A DNA stretch of 21,277 nucleotides from Frateuria_A sp035695185. GTDB taxonomy: Bacteria; Pseudomonadota; Gammaproteobacteria; Xanthomonadales; Rhodanobacteraceae. Below the pieces are notes generated by a model, which saw nothing but the letters and a program-made list of their open reading frames with translations, had not been told where the DNA came from and ran no database searches. A program made the position numbers and the translations under genes. Below are positions 8,299-14,533 of the stretch, one piece after another. The stretch lies in NCBI RefSeq assembly GCF_035695185.1, contig NZ_DASSES010000181.1, forward strand, positions 1 through 21,277, in the 5' to 3' direction. Numbering within the stretch: the first letter of the stretch is position 1; each line of letters opens with the position of its first letter.

Positions 8299-9198
8299 GT
8301 GGAATTCAAAGACTATTACGAGATTCTCGGGGTGAAGCCCGATGCCAGCGAGGCCGAGATCAAGGCCGCTTACCGGAAGCTGGCCCGGCAGTACCACCCC
8401 GACAAGAACAAGGAACCGGGCGCGGAGGAGCGCTTCAAGGCAATCAACGAGGCCAACGAGGCGCTGCGCGACCCGGAAAAACGCCGGACCTACGACCAGT
8501 TGCGTGCCGGCGGTTACCGTGGCGGCGAACAGTTCCGCCCGCCGCCGGGCTGGGGCCACGGCGGAGGTTTCGACTTCGGTGACGCCGGCGACGGCGATTT
8601 CAGCGATTTCTTCGAAAGCCTGTTCGGGCGCGCCGGCGGCGGACCACGCGGCCAGCCGCGCCCGCGTCGCGGCCGGGATGTCCAGGCGCAGGTGCAGATC
8701 GACCTTCAGACCGCCTTCGACGGTGGCCGCACCCGCCTGGCGCTGCAGGACGGGAGCGGCCACGAACGCGTGCTGGAAGTGAAGATCCCGGCCGGAATCC
8801 TTCCCGGCCAGGTGATCCGGCTCGGCGGACAGGGCCACCCCGGCGCGGCCGGTGGACCGAGCGGCGACCTGATGCTGGAGGTGGCCATCCGCGACGATTC
8901 GCGCTTCAGGCTGGAGGGCAGGAACGTATTGCACGTGCTGCCGCTGGCGCCGTGGGAGGCCGCGCTCGGTGCGACCGTTCCCGTGCCGACCCTGGCCGGC
9001 AACGTGGACCTGCGGATTCCCGCCGGCTCGCAATCAGGCCGGAAACTGCGCCTGAAGGGCCGCGGGCTGCCGGGCAATCCGGCGGGTGACCAGCTGGTGG
9101 AGTTGTCGATCCGCGCCCCGGCGGTCGAAAACGATGCCCAGCGCGAGGCTTACGAGGCGCTGCAGAAGCAGTTCGAGGGGTACGACCCGCGCGCCTGA
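8299..9198 (+). CDS. cbpA: DnaJ-class co-chaperone, CbpA type
   Basis: This 299-aa protein is a J-domain co-chaperone that stimulates the DnaK ATPase. The J domain occupies residues 5-69, with the HPD motif at 33-35. A Gly/Phe-rich linker (about 76-130) follows, with GFDFGDAGDGDFSDFF-like repeats, then the C-terminal substrate-binding beta domains (about 130-290). There is no CxxCxGxG zinc-finger repeat, so it is CbpA-like rather than DnaJ itself. The start is GTG at 8299, giving the typical opening EFKDYYEILGV, with GAGGAAGG at 8288-8295 as ribosome binding site. It follows hsp20 on the same strand and may share its heat-shock promoter. No CbpM modulator gene follows. Confidence 0.92.
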   Translation: MEFKDYYEILGVKPDASEAEIKAAYRKLARQYHPDKNKEPGAEERFKAINEANEALRDPEKRRTYDQLRAGGYRGGEQFRPPPGWGHGGGFDFGDAGDGDFSDFFESLFGRAGGGPRGQPRPRRGRDVQAQVQIDLQTAFDGGRTRLALQDGSGHERVLEVKIPAGILPGQVIRLGGQGHPGAAGGPSGDLMLEVAIRDDSRFRLEGRNVLHVLPLAPWEAALGATVPVPTLAGNVDLRIPAGSQSGRKLRLKGRGLPGNPAGDQLVELSIRAPAVENDAQREAYEALQKQFEGYDPRA

Positions 9199-9250
9199 GG
9201 CGTCTGCATCCTTCCGGAGCAGGACCCGAGAGCAGGCGGGCGGGGCAACT

Positions 9251-9282
9251 TTGCTCCCTCTCCCTCTGGGGAGAGCGGCCGG
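9251..9282. repeat. Short palindromic intergenic repeat, copy 2
   Basis: TTGCTCCCTCTCCC followed by a three-base spacer and GGGGAGAGCGGCCGG closely matches the repeat after pnp (568-600). CTCTCCC (9258-9264) pairs with GGGAGAG (9269-9275). It lies between the convergent genes cbpA and pilH, where a terminator or REP-like element would be expected. Confidence 0.55.
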
Positions 9283-9337
9283 TCTTGCAGGAGCCGCAAG
9301 GGAGGGCTGCGAGACCGGGCGCCGGCCATCAGCCGGC
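9280..9337. repeat. Further inverted repeats between cbpA and pilH
   Basis: CGGTCTTGCAG (9280-9290) pairs with CTGCGAGACCG (9307-9317), 11 bp with one G-U pair. GCCGGC occurs at 9321-9326 and again at 9332-9337, forming a 6-bp hairpin around five bases. With copy 2 just upstream this makes a run of hairpins in a gene-free stretch. The first may be a decayed REP (GCAGGAGCC start); that is inference. Confidence 0.45.
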
Positions 9338-9400
9338 ACAGGCGCGAGCCCCACCCCTTATCCGACCGTTACCTCGGCGGGTCCAGGGCTCGACAGCAGA

Positions 9401-9450
9401 GGCCTGTCCCGGAACGCCGGCGCGCAAGCCGCGCCGAAGGCGAACAGGCC
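9401..9450. repeat. Nested inverted repeat downstream of pilH
   Basis: GGCCTGT (9401-9407) pairs with ACAGGCC (9444-9450), enclosing CGGCGCG (9418-9424) paired with CGCGCCG (9430-9436). It starts 13 bases after the pilH stop on the minus strand. There is no T-run on either side, so it is not a standard intrinsic terminator, though it may mark the 3' end of pilH mRNA. Confidence 0.5.
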
Positions 9451-9463
9451 CGGATACGACGTG

Positions 9464-9829
9464 TCAGGCCGGCAGCAGCGGCTTGATGGTGGCAACCAGT
9501 TCGTCTTCCTTGATGGGCTTGGTGACGTAGGCCTTGGCGCCTTGGCGCATGCCCCACACGCGATCGGTTTCCTGGTCCTTGGTGGTCACCAGCACTACCG
9601 GGATGTGCGCGGTGTCCGGGTCCTTGCTGATGATGCGGGTGGCCTGGAACCCGTTGAGGTTGGGCATCACCACGTCCATCAGGATCAGATCGGGACGTTC
9701 GCGCTTGGCCGCCTCGACACCCGCGGCGCCGTCTTCGGCGGTCAGCGACTCATGGCCGAGTTTTTCGACGATGCGCTTGAGGCCCAGCAGCTGCGACGGG
9801 GAATCGTCAACGATCAGGATTCGTGCCAT
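9464..9829 (-). CDS. pilH: Single-domain response regulator, PilH-like
   Basis: This 121-aa protein is a bare CheY-like receiver. The acidic pair is Asp8-Asp9, the phosphoacceptor is Asp52 in LILMDVVMPNLNGFQAT, the switch Thr is at 82 or 83, and the conserved Lys is Lys104 in VTKPI. From family knowledge, the segment VTTKDQETDRVWGMRQGA is very close to PilH of type IV pilus twitching systems, so PilH fits better than CheY. PilH acts with PilG downstream of the Chp kinase ChpA/PilL to tune pilus retraction. Here it stands alone, with no pilG, pilI, pilJ or chpA in the window. It has its own promoter candidate just upstream. The receiver call is certain; PilH is very likely. Confidence 0.88.
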   Translation of the reverse strand: MARILIVDDSPSQLLGLKRIVEKLGHESLTAEDGAAGVEAAKRERPDLILMDVVMPNLNGFQATRIISKDPDTAHIPVVLVTTKDQETDRVWGMRQGAKAYVTKPIKEDELVATIKPLLPA

Positions 9830-9859
9830 GAGGTGGGGGTTTCCTAGTAGTTGTCGTGG

Positions 9860-9888
9860 ATTCTATGCCGCGCGGAGAGCGCTTCCAA
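9860..9888 (-). promoter_or_regulatory. pilH promoter candidate
   Basis: On the minus strand TTGGAA (9888-9883; 4 of 6) and TAGAAT (9865-9860; 5 of 6) are separated by exactly 17 bases. The predicted start near 9853 gives a leader of about 24 bases. A 6-bp inverted repeat (CCGCGC 9868-9873, GCGCGG 9889-9894) lies across the spacer. This suggests pilH is transcribed apart from the reductase gene upstream. Confidence 0.6.
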
Positions 9889-9897
9889 GCGCGGACT

Positions 9898-10902
9898 TCA
9901 CGGGCTGCCGACGCGCACGAGGGTGCGCCCGAAGGATCGGCCGGCCAGCATGCGCTCGAACACGGCCGGCAGTTCCTCCAGGGTGACCTCGTCGGTGGCG
10001 ATGCGGTCGAGGTGGCGGGGCTTCCAGTCGTCGGCCAGGTGCTGCCAGATCGATTCACGCAGCTCACGCGCGGTGCCGGCCGAAGCGATGCCGAGCAGGC
10101 TGACTCCGCGGATGATGAAGGGCATGACCGTGGCGTCGAAGGCGACGCCGCCCGCGTTACCGCAGATCGCCACGTTGCCGTAGGGCGCCACCAACGGCAG
10201 CAGGCCGGCGAGCATGGGACCGCCCACATTGTCGAGCGCTCCCCCGAAGCGGGCCGAATCCATCGGCTTGCCGCTGAAGGCGAGCTGGTGGCGGTCGATG
10301 CACTGGGAGGCACCCAGGCCACGCAGGAAGTCGAAGTGGTCGGCCTTGCCGCTGACCGCGTGCACCTCGTAGCCGGCTCGGCTGAAGATGTCGATCGCCA
10401 GTTGCCCCACGCCGCCGCTGGCGCCGGTGACGGCGATCGGGCCGAGGTCCGGCGTCTGCCGGTTGTCCTGCATGCGCAGCAGGGCCAGCGCCGCGGTGAA
10501 GCCGGCGGTTCCCAGGATCATGCTCTCGCGCAGCGACAGGCCGGCGGGGAGCGGGATGGTCCAGCGCGCATCCAGTCGGGCGTATTCGGCATAGCCGCCG
10601 TCGCGTGTCTCGGACAGGCCGCTGCCGGTGCACAGCACCGCATCGCCTTCCCTGAAGGCCGGATCGGTCGAGGCGACCACGTGGCCGGCCAGGTCGATGC
10701 CGCCGTTGAGCGGGTACCGGCGCAGGATCTTGCCCTTGCCGGTACCGGCCAGCGCGTCCTTGTAATTGACCGAGGACCAGGCGACCTTGACCAGCAGTTC
10801 GCCCGGCACGAGCGCATCGGCGTCCATCGTCTCGATGCCGCTGCGGTAGCCGGCTTCGTCATGGCGGATGCGCATGGCACGGAACGCGGTGGACGGGCTC
10901 AT
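9898..10902 (-). CDS. acuI: YhdH/AcuI-family NADPH-dependent acrylyl-CoA reductase-like enzyme
   Basis: This 334-aa zinc-free medium-chain dehydrogenase belongs to the YhdH/YhfP quinone oxidoreductase subfamily. Its best known member, AcuI, reduces toxic acryloyl-CoA to propionyl-CoA with NADPH. Family segments are WSSVNYKDALAGTGKGKI (42-59), NGGIDLAGHV (66-75) and the dinucleotide-binding VTGASGGVGQLA (158-169). The start is well supported: GAGGAGG lies six bases upstream on the minus strand (10914-10908). It follows the LOG-family gene with a 21-base gap and is probably co-transcribed. The subfamily is clear; the natural substrate in this organism is not, so the symbol is by similarity. Confidence 0.82.
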   Translation of the reverse strand: MSPSTAFRAMRIRHDEAGYRSGIETMDADALVPGELLVKVAWSSVNYKDALAGTGKGKILRRYPLNGGIDLAGHVVASTDPAFREGDAVLCTGSGLSETRDGGYAEYARLDARWTIPLPAGLSLRESMILGTAGFTAALALLRMQDNRQTPDLGPIAVTGASGGVGQLAIDIFSRAGYEVHAVSGKADHFDFLRGLGASQCIDRHQLAFSGKPMDSARFGGALDNVGGPMLAGLLPLVAPYGNVAICGNAGGVAFDATVMPFIIRGVSLLGIASAGTARELRESIWQHLADDWKPRHLDRIATDEVTLEELPAVFERMLAGRSFGRTLVRVGSP

Positions 10903-10923
10903 GCTTGCCTCCTCGTCTGCAAC

Positions 10924-11520
10924 TCAGGCGTCGATACTGCGATCGTCGACCCACTTGGGCAGGTAACGACCTTCATAGCTTGCCATCCAGTCGAACAGCT
11001 CGCCCATGTCCTGGCCGAACCAGACATCCTCGCGCTGCTCCGGGCGCACGAAGCGCTCGTCGACCATGTGGTCCATCATCGCGCGCAGCTGCGTGTAGTA
11101 GCCGCGTACGTCCAGGAAGGCGCAGGGATAGCGATGCAGGCCCAGCTGCGCCCAGGTGAGCATCTCGAACATCTCGTCCATGGTGCCGAACCCGCCGGGC
11201 AGGGCGGCGAAGGCATCGGACAGCTCATACATGCGCGTCTTGCGCTGGTGCATGGTCTCGACCACCACCAGCTCGCTCAGTCCGGGGTGGGCGACCTCGA
11301 GGTCCACCAGCTGGCGGGGGATCACCCCGATCGCCCTGCCACCGGCGGCCAGCACCGCGTCGGCGACCGTACCCATCAACCCGACCTTGCCGCCCCCATA
11401 GACCAGCGCAATGCCGCGCAGGGCCATCTCGGTGCCGAAGGCGCGTGCCTGTTCGACGTACTCCGGATGGCTGCCGCTGCTGGAGCCGCAATAGACGCAG
11501 AGGGCGGTGGGTTGGGGCAT
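10924..11520 (-). CDS. LOG-family nucleotide hydrolase (TIGR00730 type)
   Basis: LOG-family proteins are Rossmann-fold hydrolases; some release cytokinins as 5'-monophosphate phosphoribohydrolases, and bacterial ones may cleave AMP or other nucleotides. The chosen ATG gives 198 aa, with AGGAC a few bases upstream. Signatures are CVYCGSSSG (8-16), YGGGKVGLMG (41-50), the conserved Arg94/Lys95 and the PGGFGTMDE motif (108-116). An upstream in-frame ATG would reach into the REP pair and is rejected. It is the first gene of a unit with the YhdH-like reductase. Older databases call such proteins lysine decarboxylases, which the motifs do not support. Confidence 0.9.
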   Translation of the reverse strand: MPQPTALCVYCGSSSGSHPEYVEQARAFGTEMALRGIALVYGGGKVGLMGTVADAVLAAGGRAIGVIPRQLVDLEVAHPGLSELVVVETMHQRKTRMYELSDAFAALPGGFGTMDEMFEMLTWAQLGLHRYPCAFLDVRGYYTQLRAMMDHMVDERFVRPEQREDVWFGQDMGELFDWMASYEGRYLPKWVDDRSIDA

Positions 11521-11544
11521 GGTTGTCCTGTGTGCTTGCTGTTC

Positions 11545-11623
11545 GCAGGAGCCCACTTGTGGGCGATGCTCTGGTGCTCGATGCACGGCAGGGCAAGAGC
11601 ATCGCCCACAAGCGGGTTCCTAC
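11545..11623. repeat. Inverted pair of REP (GTAG-type) elements
   Basis: A 28-base element at 11545-11572 (starts GCAGGAGCCCAC) is repeated in reverse complement at 11596-11623 (reads GTAGGAACCCGC). They match at 25 of 28 positions, with a 23-base spacer. Each has its own CCCACTTGTGGG-like stem-loop. GTAG-headed REPs of this kind are known in Pseudomonas and Stenotrophomonas and are linked to RAYT transposases (family knowledge). The pair sits between lpd and the LOG-family gene. Confidence 0.85.
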
Positions 11624-11634
11624 AGGGGTTCACT

Positions 11635-11673
11635 GAAACGAAACGGCCCGCCCATGTCGCCACGAGCGGGCCG
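11635..11673 (-). terminator. Intrinsic terminator of the sucA-sucB-lpd operon
   Basis: On the minus strand CGGCCCGC (11673-11666) pairs perfectly with GCGGGCCG (11651-11644) around a 14-base loop. It is followed by TTTCGTTTC (11643-11635), an interrupted T-run. It lies 20 bases after the lpd stop. Confidence 0.7.
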
Positions 11674-11693
11674 CCTGGCCGTCCAGGGCGCGA

Positions 11694-13121
11694 TCAGTTG
11701 CCCTTGTGGATGGCGCGCTTGTCGACCGACAGCGCAGCCTCGTGCACGGCCTCCGAGAGCGTCGGGTGGGCGTGGACGATGCGCGCCAGGTCCTCGGAGG
11801 AACCCTTGAACTCCATCGCCACCACGCACTCGGCGATCAGCTCGGACACGCCCGGGCCGACCATGTGCACGCCCAAGATGCGGTCGGTCTCGGCGTGGGC
11901 GAGCATCTTCACCTGGCCGATGGCCTCGTTCATCGCCACGGCGCGGCCGATGGCGGCGAACGGGAAGGTGCCGACCTTGTACGGCACGCCCTCGTCCTTG
12001 AGCTGCTTCTCGGTCTTGCCAGCCCAGGCGATCTCCGGCTCGGTGTAGATCACCCACGGCACGGTGTCGAGGTTGATGTGGCCGGCCTTGCCGGCGATCC
12101 ACTCGGCCACCGCCACGCCTTCCTCGGAACCCTTGTGCGCCAGCATCGGGCCGCGCACGGCATCGCCGATCGCCCACACGCCGTCGACGCCGGTGTGGTT
12201 GTGCTCGTCGACCACGATGCGGCCGCGCTCGTCCAGCTTGACGCCGGTGTCATCGGCCAGCAGGCCGTCGGTGTAGGCGCGGCGGCCCACGGCCACCAGC
12301 AGCTTGTCGACCACGAGCTTCTGTTCGCCGTCCTTGTCGGTGTAGCTCAGGTGCACGCCATCTTTCTTCACCTCGGCCTTGGAGACCTTGGCGCCGAGCT
12401 TGATGGCCAGCCCCTGCTTGGTGAATTCCTTCAGCGCGATCTTGGCGATGTCCGGATCGGCGGCGCCCAGGAAGTCGGGCAGCGCCTCGAGCACGGTGAC
12501 CTCGGCGCCCATGCGCTTCCACACGCTGCCGAGCTCCAGGCCGATCACGCCCGCACCGATCACGCCCAGGCGCTTGGGTACTTCGGCGATATCCAGCGCG
12601 CCCGCGTTGTCGATGATCGTCTTGCCGTCGAACTTGGCGAACGGCAACTCGATCGGCACCGAGCCGGAGGCGAGGATCACATTGGTGGCGGCCAGCGTCT
12701 GCTTGGAACCGTCCTTGCCCGTGACTTCGACCTGGTTGCCCTTGAGCAGCTTGCCCTTGCCGTAGAAGGCGGTGACCTTGTTGGCCTTGAACAGCTGCGC
12801 GATGCCGCCGGTGAACTGCTTGACGATCTTGTCCTTGCGGCCGATGAAGGTACCCATGTCGACCTTGGCACCGTCCACGCTGATGCCGTGCACCGGGAAG
12901 TTGTGCGAGATGTTCCAGAACTGGCGCGAGGAATCGAGCAGCGCCTTGGACGGGATGCAGCCCACGTTGAGGCAGGTGCCGCCGAGCGCCTGCTTGCCGT
13001 CCTTGCCGGTGAAGTCGTCGACACAGGCGGTCTTCAGGCCCAGCTGCGCGGCGCGGATCGCGGCCACGTAGCCGGCCGGGCCGGCGCCGATGACGATGAC
13101 GTCGAATTGTTGGTCACTCAT
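11694..13121 (-). CDS. lpdA: Dihydrolipoyl dehydrogenase (E3)
   Basis: E3 is the FAD flavoprotein that reoxidises dihydrolipoamide on E2 and passes electrons to NAD+. The 475-aa length is normal. The FAD-binding motif is IGAGPAGYVAA (11-21). The redox-active disulfide is Cys50/Cys55 in GGTCLNVGCIPSK. A second dinucleotide fold begins near VIGAGVIGLELGS, and the C-terminal HAHPTLSEAVHEAA supplies the catalytic His452 and Glu457. AAGGAA lies seven bases before the ATG. It is the last gene of sucA-sucB-lpdA and so is most likely the E3 of 2-oxoglutarate dehydrogenase, though such subunits may be shared with pyruvate dehydrogenase. The 134-base gap to sucB holds several hairpins. Confidence 0.97.
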   Translation of the reverse strand: MSDQQFDVIVIGAGPAGYVAAIRAAQLGLKTACVDDFTGKDGKQALGGTCLNVGCIPSKALLDSSRQFWNISHNFPVHGISVDGAKVDMGTFIGRKDKIVKQFTGGIAQLFKANKVTAFYGKGKLLKGNQVEVTGKDGSKQTLAATNVILASGSVPIELPFAKFDGKTIIDNAGALDIAEVPKRLGVIGAGVIGLELGSVWKRMGAEVTVLEALPDFLGAADPDIAKIALKEFTKQGLAIKLGAKVSKAEVKKDGVHLSYTDKDGEQKLVVDKLLVAVGRRAYTDGLLADDTGVKLDERGRIVVDEHNHTGVDGVWAIGDAVRGPMLAHKGSEEGVAVAEWIAGKAGHINLDTVPWVIYTEPEIAWAGKTEKQLKDEGVPYKVGTFPFAAIGRAVAMNEAIGQVKMLAHAETDRILGVHMVGPGVSELIAECVVAMEFKGSSEDLARIVHAHPTLSEAVHEAALSVDKRAIHKGN

Positions 13122-13141
13122 GTGTCGGTTCCTTGCTGTGT

Positions 13142-13259
13142 CGCGACCCGGTGGATCGCGGCATCGAATGAAGCGGAGAAGTCGGTGAGCGTGGATCGGA
13201 TCGCACCGCTCACCGCCAGAGCTTCGTACCTATTTTCTGATCGCCGGGGCGGCGATCAG
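13142..13259 (-). other. Run of hairpins between sucB and lpdA
   Basis: Three inverted repeats fill the junction. CTGATCGCC (13237-13245) and GGCGATCAG (13251-13259) form a perfect 9-bp stem that includes the sucB stop codon. CGGTGAGC (13183-13190) pairs with GCTCACCG (13208-13215). CGCGA (13142-13146) pairs with TCGCG (13156-13160). None is followed by a T-run on the minus strand, so they look like mRNA-stability or processing structures rather than terminators. No good promoter is visible. Confidence 0.5.
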
Positions 13260-14455
13260 AGACCGAGCAGCATCCGCTGCGGGTTCTCCAGCTGGTCCTT
13301 GATGTCGACCAGGAACAGCACCGCGTCCTTGCCGTCGATGATGCGGTGGTCGTAGGAGATGGCGATGTACATCATCGGCGCGGCGATGACCTGGCCGTTC
13401 TCGACGATCGCGCGCTCCTTGATCGTATGCATCCCGAGGATCGCGCTCTGCGGCGGGTTCACGATCGGCGTGGAGAGCAGCGAACCGAAGGTGCCGCCGT
13501 TGGTGACCGTGAAGGTGCCGCCCTGCAGGTCATCCAGCGAGAGCTTGCCGTCGCGCGCCTTCTTCGCGTAGTCGGCGATGCCCTGCTCGATGTCGGCGAA
13601 GCTCATGTCCTGCACGTCGCGCAGCACCGGCGTCACCAGGCCCTTGTCGGTGGACACGGCGATCGAGATGTCCTGGTAGCCGTGGTAGATGATGTCGTTG
13701 CCGTCGACCGAGGCGTTGACGATCGGGTGGCGCTTGAGCGCCTCGGCGACCGCCTTGACGAAGAAGCTCATGAAGCCGAGCTTGATGCCGTGGGTCTTCT
13801 GGAACTGCTCGCCCTGGCTCTTGCGCATCTTCACGACCTCGGCCAGGTTCACCTCGTTGAACGAGGTGAGCATGGCGATCGAGTTCTTCGATTGCATCAG
13901 GCGCTCGGCGATCTTCGCGCGCATGCGGGTCATCGGCACGCGCTCTTCCGGACGGGCGCCCGGAGTCGGCTTGGCGGCCGGCGCGGGGGCGGCGCCGCCC
14001 TTGCCGTAGTTGACCAGGTCTTCCTTGGTCACGCGGCCGTCGCGGCCGGTGCCGGCGACCTTGGACGGGTCGATGTGTTCTTCGGTGGCGACGCGGCGGC
14101 CGGCCGGGGACAGCTCGTCCACGCCCTTGCCGGCCTTCGGCGCCTCGGCCTTTGCCGGAGCGGGGGCGGCGGCCTTCGGTTCTTCCTTCGCGGCGGGCGC
14201 GGGCGCCGGCGCGGCGGCGCCTTCTTCCAGCACCGCGATGACCTGCTGGCTGTTCACCGTGTCGCCGGCCTGGTGCCTGATCTCCTTGAGCACGCCGTCG
14301 ACCGGCGAGGGCACTTCCAGCACCACCTTGTCGGTTTCAAGGTCGACCAGGTTCTCGTCGCGCTTGACCGCGTCGCCGACCTTCTTGTGCCAGCTGGCGA
14401 TGGTGGCGTCGGAGACCGACTCGGGCAGGACGGGGACTTTGACTTCGATGGACAT
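13256..14455 (-). CDS. sucB: 2-oxoglutarate dehydrogenase E2, dihydrolipoyl succinyltransferase
   Basis: E2 forms the core of the 2-oxoglutarate dehydrogenase complex and transfers succinyl groups from its lipoyl arm to CoA in the TCA cycle. The 399-aa protein has one lipoyl domain (about 1-76), with the lipoylated Lys43 in LETDKVVLE. An Ala/Pro/Lys-rich swinging linker (about 77-112) follows, then the peripheral-subunit-binding domain (about 113-150), a second short linker and the catalytic domain (about 172-399). The catalytic motif is His370 and Asp374 in SYDHRIIDGKDA. AAGGA lies eight bases before the ATG. Gene order after sucA and before lpdA confirms the identity over pyruvate dehydrogenase E2. 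Confidence 0.97.
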   Translation of the reverse strand: MSIEVKVPVLPESVSDATIASWHKKVGDAVKRDENLVDLETDKVVLEVPSPVDGVLKEIRHQAGDTVNSQQVIAVLEEGAAAPAPAPAAKEEPKAAAPAPAKAEAPKAGKGVDELSPAGRRVATEEHIDPSKVAGTGRDGRVTKEDLVNYGKGGAAPAPAAKPTPGARPEERVPMTRMRAKIAERLMQSKNSIAMLTSFNEVNLAEVVKMRKSQGEQFQKTHGIKLGFMSFFVKAVAEALKRHPIVNASVDGNDIIYHGYQDISIAVSTDKGLVTPVLRDVQDMSFADIEQGIADYAKKARDGKLSLDDLQGGTFTVTNGGTFGSLLSTPIVNPPQSAILGMHTIKERAIVENGQVIAAPMMYIAISYDHRIIDGKDAVLFLVDIKDQLENPQRMLLGL

Positions 14456-14474
14456 GACGGGTCCTTAAAGGTGA

Positions 14475-14515
14475 GCGCCGCTCCTGGCGCGACACATAGC
14501 GGCCATCCTGGCCGC
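14475..14515 (-). other. Short hairpins between sucA and sucB
   Basis: GCGGCCA (14499-14505) pairs with TGGCCGC (14509-14515) and GCGCC (14475-14479) with GGCGC (14486-14490). They sit in the 78-base sucA-sucB gap. A T-run (minus strand) follows the sucA stop before the hairpins rather than after them, so this is not an intrinsic terminator. It may influence message stability. Confidence 0.4.
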
Positions 14516-14533
14516 ATTGATCCGAAAAAAAGC

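Noticed and set aside
10924..11520. Lysine decarboxylase annotation for the LOG-family gene.
   Set aside because: The PGGFGT motif and size match LOG-type nucleotide hydrolases; there is no pyridoxal-phosphate enzyme fold.
11521..11623. A CRISPR-like or integron-like repeat unit.
   Set aside because: There are only two inverted copies with one spacer and internal stem-loops, which fits a REP pair rather than an array.
9856..12048. A 730-codon plus-strand frame opposite the reductase, LOG-family and lpd genes.
   Set aside because: It runs through three genes, a REP pair and a terminator with no motif of its own; the minus-strand genes explain the openness.
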